64,000 bases of DNA, from the NCBI GenBank assembly GCA_026419785.1, contig JAODTK010004354.1, positions 96,703-160,702 on the forward strand, given 5' to 3'. The notes beneath the pieces are model-generated. The model saw nothing but the letters and a program-made list of their open reading frames with translations, had not been told where the DNA came from and did no database searches. Below, one piece after another: positions 63,010 through 64,000 of the stretch; positions within the stretch are counted from its first letter, which is position 1, and each line of letters opens with the position of its first letter. A program made the position numbers and the translations under genes. The DNA comes from Sclerodactyla briareus. Its lineage: Eukaryota; Echinodermata; Holothuroidea; Dendrochirotida; Sclerodactylidae.

Positions 63010-64000
63010 TTTAAACCAATCAAGGGCCTAGCATCGACATTGTGGTTGCCAAATGATCATTTATGACCTTAAGGCTAGCCCAACAGTTATCAGATGTTAA
63101 AATGAGGGCAGGAGGGGGGGGGGGGGCGGGGGGGATTGTCACTATTATGAGAGTACAACATGCCCGCCTTAGGAAATTCGGTTAGTTCAATCCCGATTGA
63201 ACACGAAGGTGGTCGGTGGGGAAAAAAAGTTGGTTCCCGAAGACATGGTGGTGATTTCGAGGTCACCCGAGCGTCAATTTGTTGTCTTTCAAGATTTTTC
63301 TAATTCGTCGGATTGGCAAACCTCGGGAGATGTGGACTGTTGTTAGTCCTGAAACAACAGAAAGTCATTCAAGGTCACAGGCAAGTCAGGTTTTGCACAT
63401 TAGATCATGCGATTTTTATAACTTTGTCATATTTAACAAAACTGGGAATGTGCAGATGGTCTGAACAACAGGAGGCCATTTCAAAAGTCACTGGAGGTCC
63501 AAATGAATTCCTTTTAAACGGGTCACAAAGGCTGTTTCTGAGGGGATATACAAATATACATCGCCAGGGATCTCCCCCTTAAGTTGTACTTTACTGCATT
63601 GTAGTTAGGTATTCCCTCCCATCTTTCAATGGGTTAAACAATACTTCTCTATCTGTTTTATATTTGTCGATATTTGAAAACAGCTTTTTCCTGCTTATGT
63701 CAGAGTGAAAAAGAATACCATTGAACTGAAAATGCATTTTATGTTGTTTTTGTTTTTGTCTCATGAACAAGTTCAGAAAGTGACTTAGCAATTCACTTTG
63801 TGTGGTGGTGTGTATCTGTGTTGTCACACTCATTGGTAGCAGGATTTCCAGAATGATTAGACCACATTTTGATGGAATTGCGTATGTAGTGTCGGGGTTG
63901 GGTGGTGAAACGATCTGACTAGATTACGGGCACAAAGGTCACTATTAAGGTAAGGTAATTCGCTAAGTTCATGTAATTTATGGTTTGTGCTTGTTAAGAT
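63010..64000. other. no gene recognised
   Basis: G runs at 63,114-63,134. At 63,245-63,400 phrases such as TTCGAGGTCACCCGAG..TCAATTTG and ATTCAAGGTCACAGGCAAGTCAGGTTTTGCA repeat about 115 bp apart and again near 63,485. These resemble the CAAGGTCACTCCGAGGTCAGTTTGCATTT phrase at 53,339-53,366, so this is probably a tandem member of the same repeat family. Confidence 0.45.

Noticed and set aside
1-64000. CRISPR arrays, phage, plasmid or bacterial defence genes
   Set aside because: No regular spacer-repeat pattern and no prokaryotic gene organisation; all clear coding sequence is eukaryotic and intron-split or LINE-derived.

Overview
This window is animal nuclear DNA: intron-split exons with GT/AG borders, a heavy load of decayed non-LTR retrotransposons (LINEs) of several lineages, tRNA-derived SINEs, minisatellites and long poly-G/poly-C runs. 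It has no operons, ribosome binding sites, CRISPR arrays or prophage. The mix of CR1/L2/jockey-like and RTE-like LINEs, a P2X7-type intracellular domain exon and an intron-rich HSC70-type gene fits a marine invertebrate, perhaps a deuterostome. The phylum cannot be fixed from sequence alone. Many indels fall in homopolymer runs, so some frame breaks may be long-read assembly errors rather than biology.

Layout. 1-23.6 kb: fragments of at least six LINEs (1.3-2.1, 2.36-2.6, 2.9-3.8, 4.85-5.64, 6.75-7.56 kb on the minus strand; 12.9-14.0 kb on the plus strand), SINE pieces (0.75, 4.5, 9.2-9.65 kb), a run of ~135-bp repeats (14.4-15.0 kb), repeats carrying GCGCGC hairpins (16-19 kb) and a two-copy composite minisatellite (19.4-20.4 kb). 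23.6-28.8 kb: the only well-supported host gene, five exons for the C-terminal ~55% of a cytosolic HSP70/HSC70 (end of the ATPase domain, substrate-binding domain, lid), all on the plus strand with good splice sites. The upstream ATPase exons are not found. There are frame breaks in exons 1 and 2, and a TAG lies just before the EEVD tail. 30-36 kb: a LINE endonuclease fragment leading into a ~216-bp in-frame tandem array of reverse-transcriptase sequence, then two LINEs in divergent orientation. 37-47 kb: interspersed repeats, a long decayed jockey/CR1-like LINE (41.3-44.2 kb, minus), a pair of ~340-bp direct repeats around an orphan open frame, and a SINE.

47.66-50.69 kb is a diverged direct duplicate of 26.59-29.85 kb: the last HSP70 intron, last exon and 3' flank. 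Its exon copy is disabled. 51-57 kb is repeat-on-repeat: a copy of the 37.9-38.6 kb repeat, a two-copy GCC-rich repeat, an inverted pair, a foldback element with ~120-bp arms and two short tandem arrays. 57-64 kb is less repetitive. It holds a likely terminal exon of a P2X7-intracellular-domain protein (61.5 kb), a possible first exon of the same gene (59.85 kb), and a 281-bp hAT-like MITE (62.7 kb).

The genes do not form a pathway. The main biological story is decay and duplication of an HSP70 3' end in a retrotransposon-dense region.
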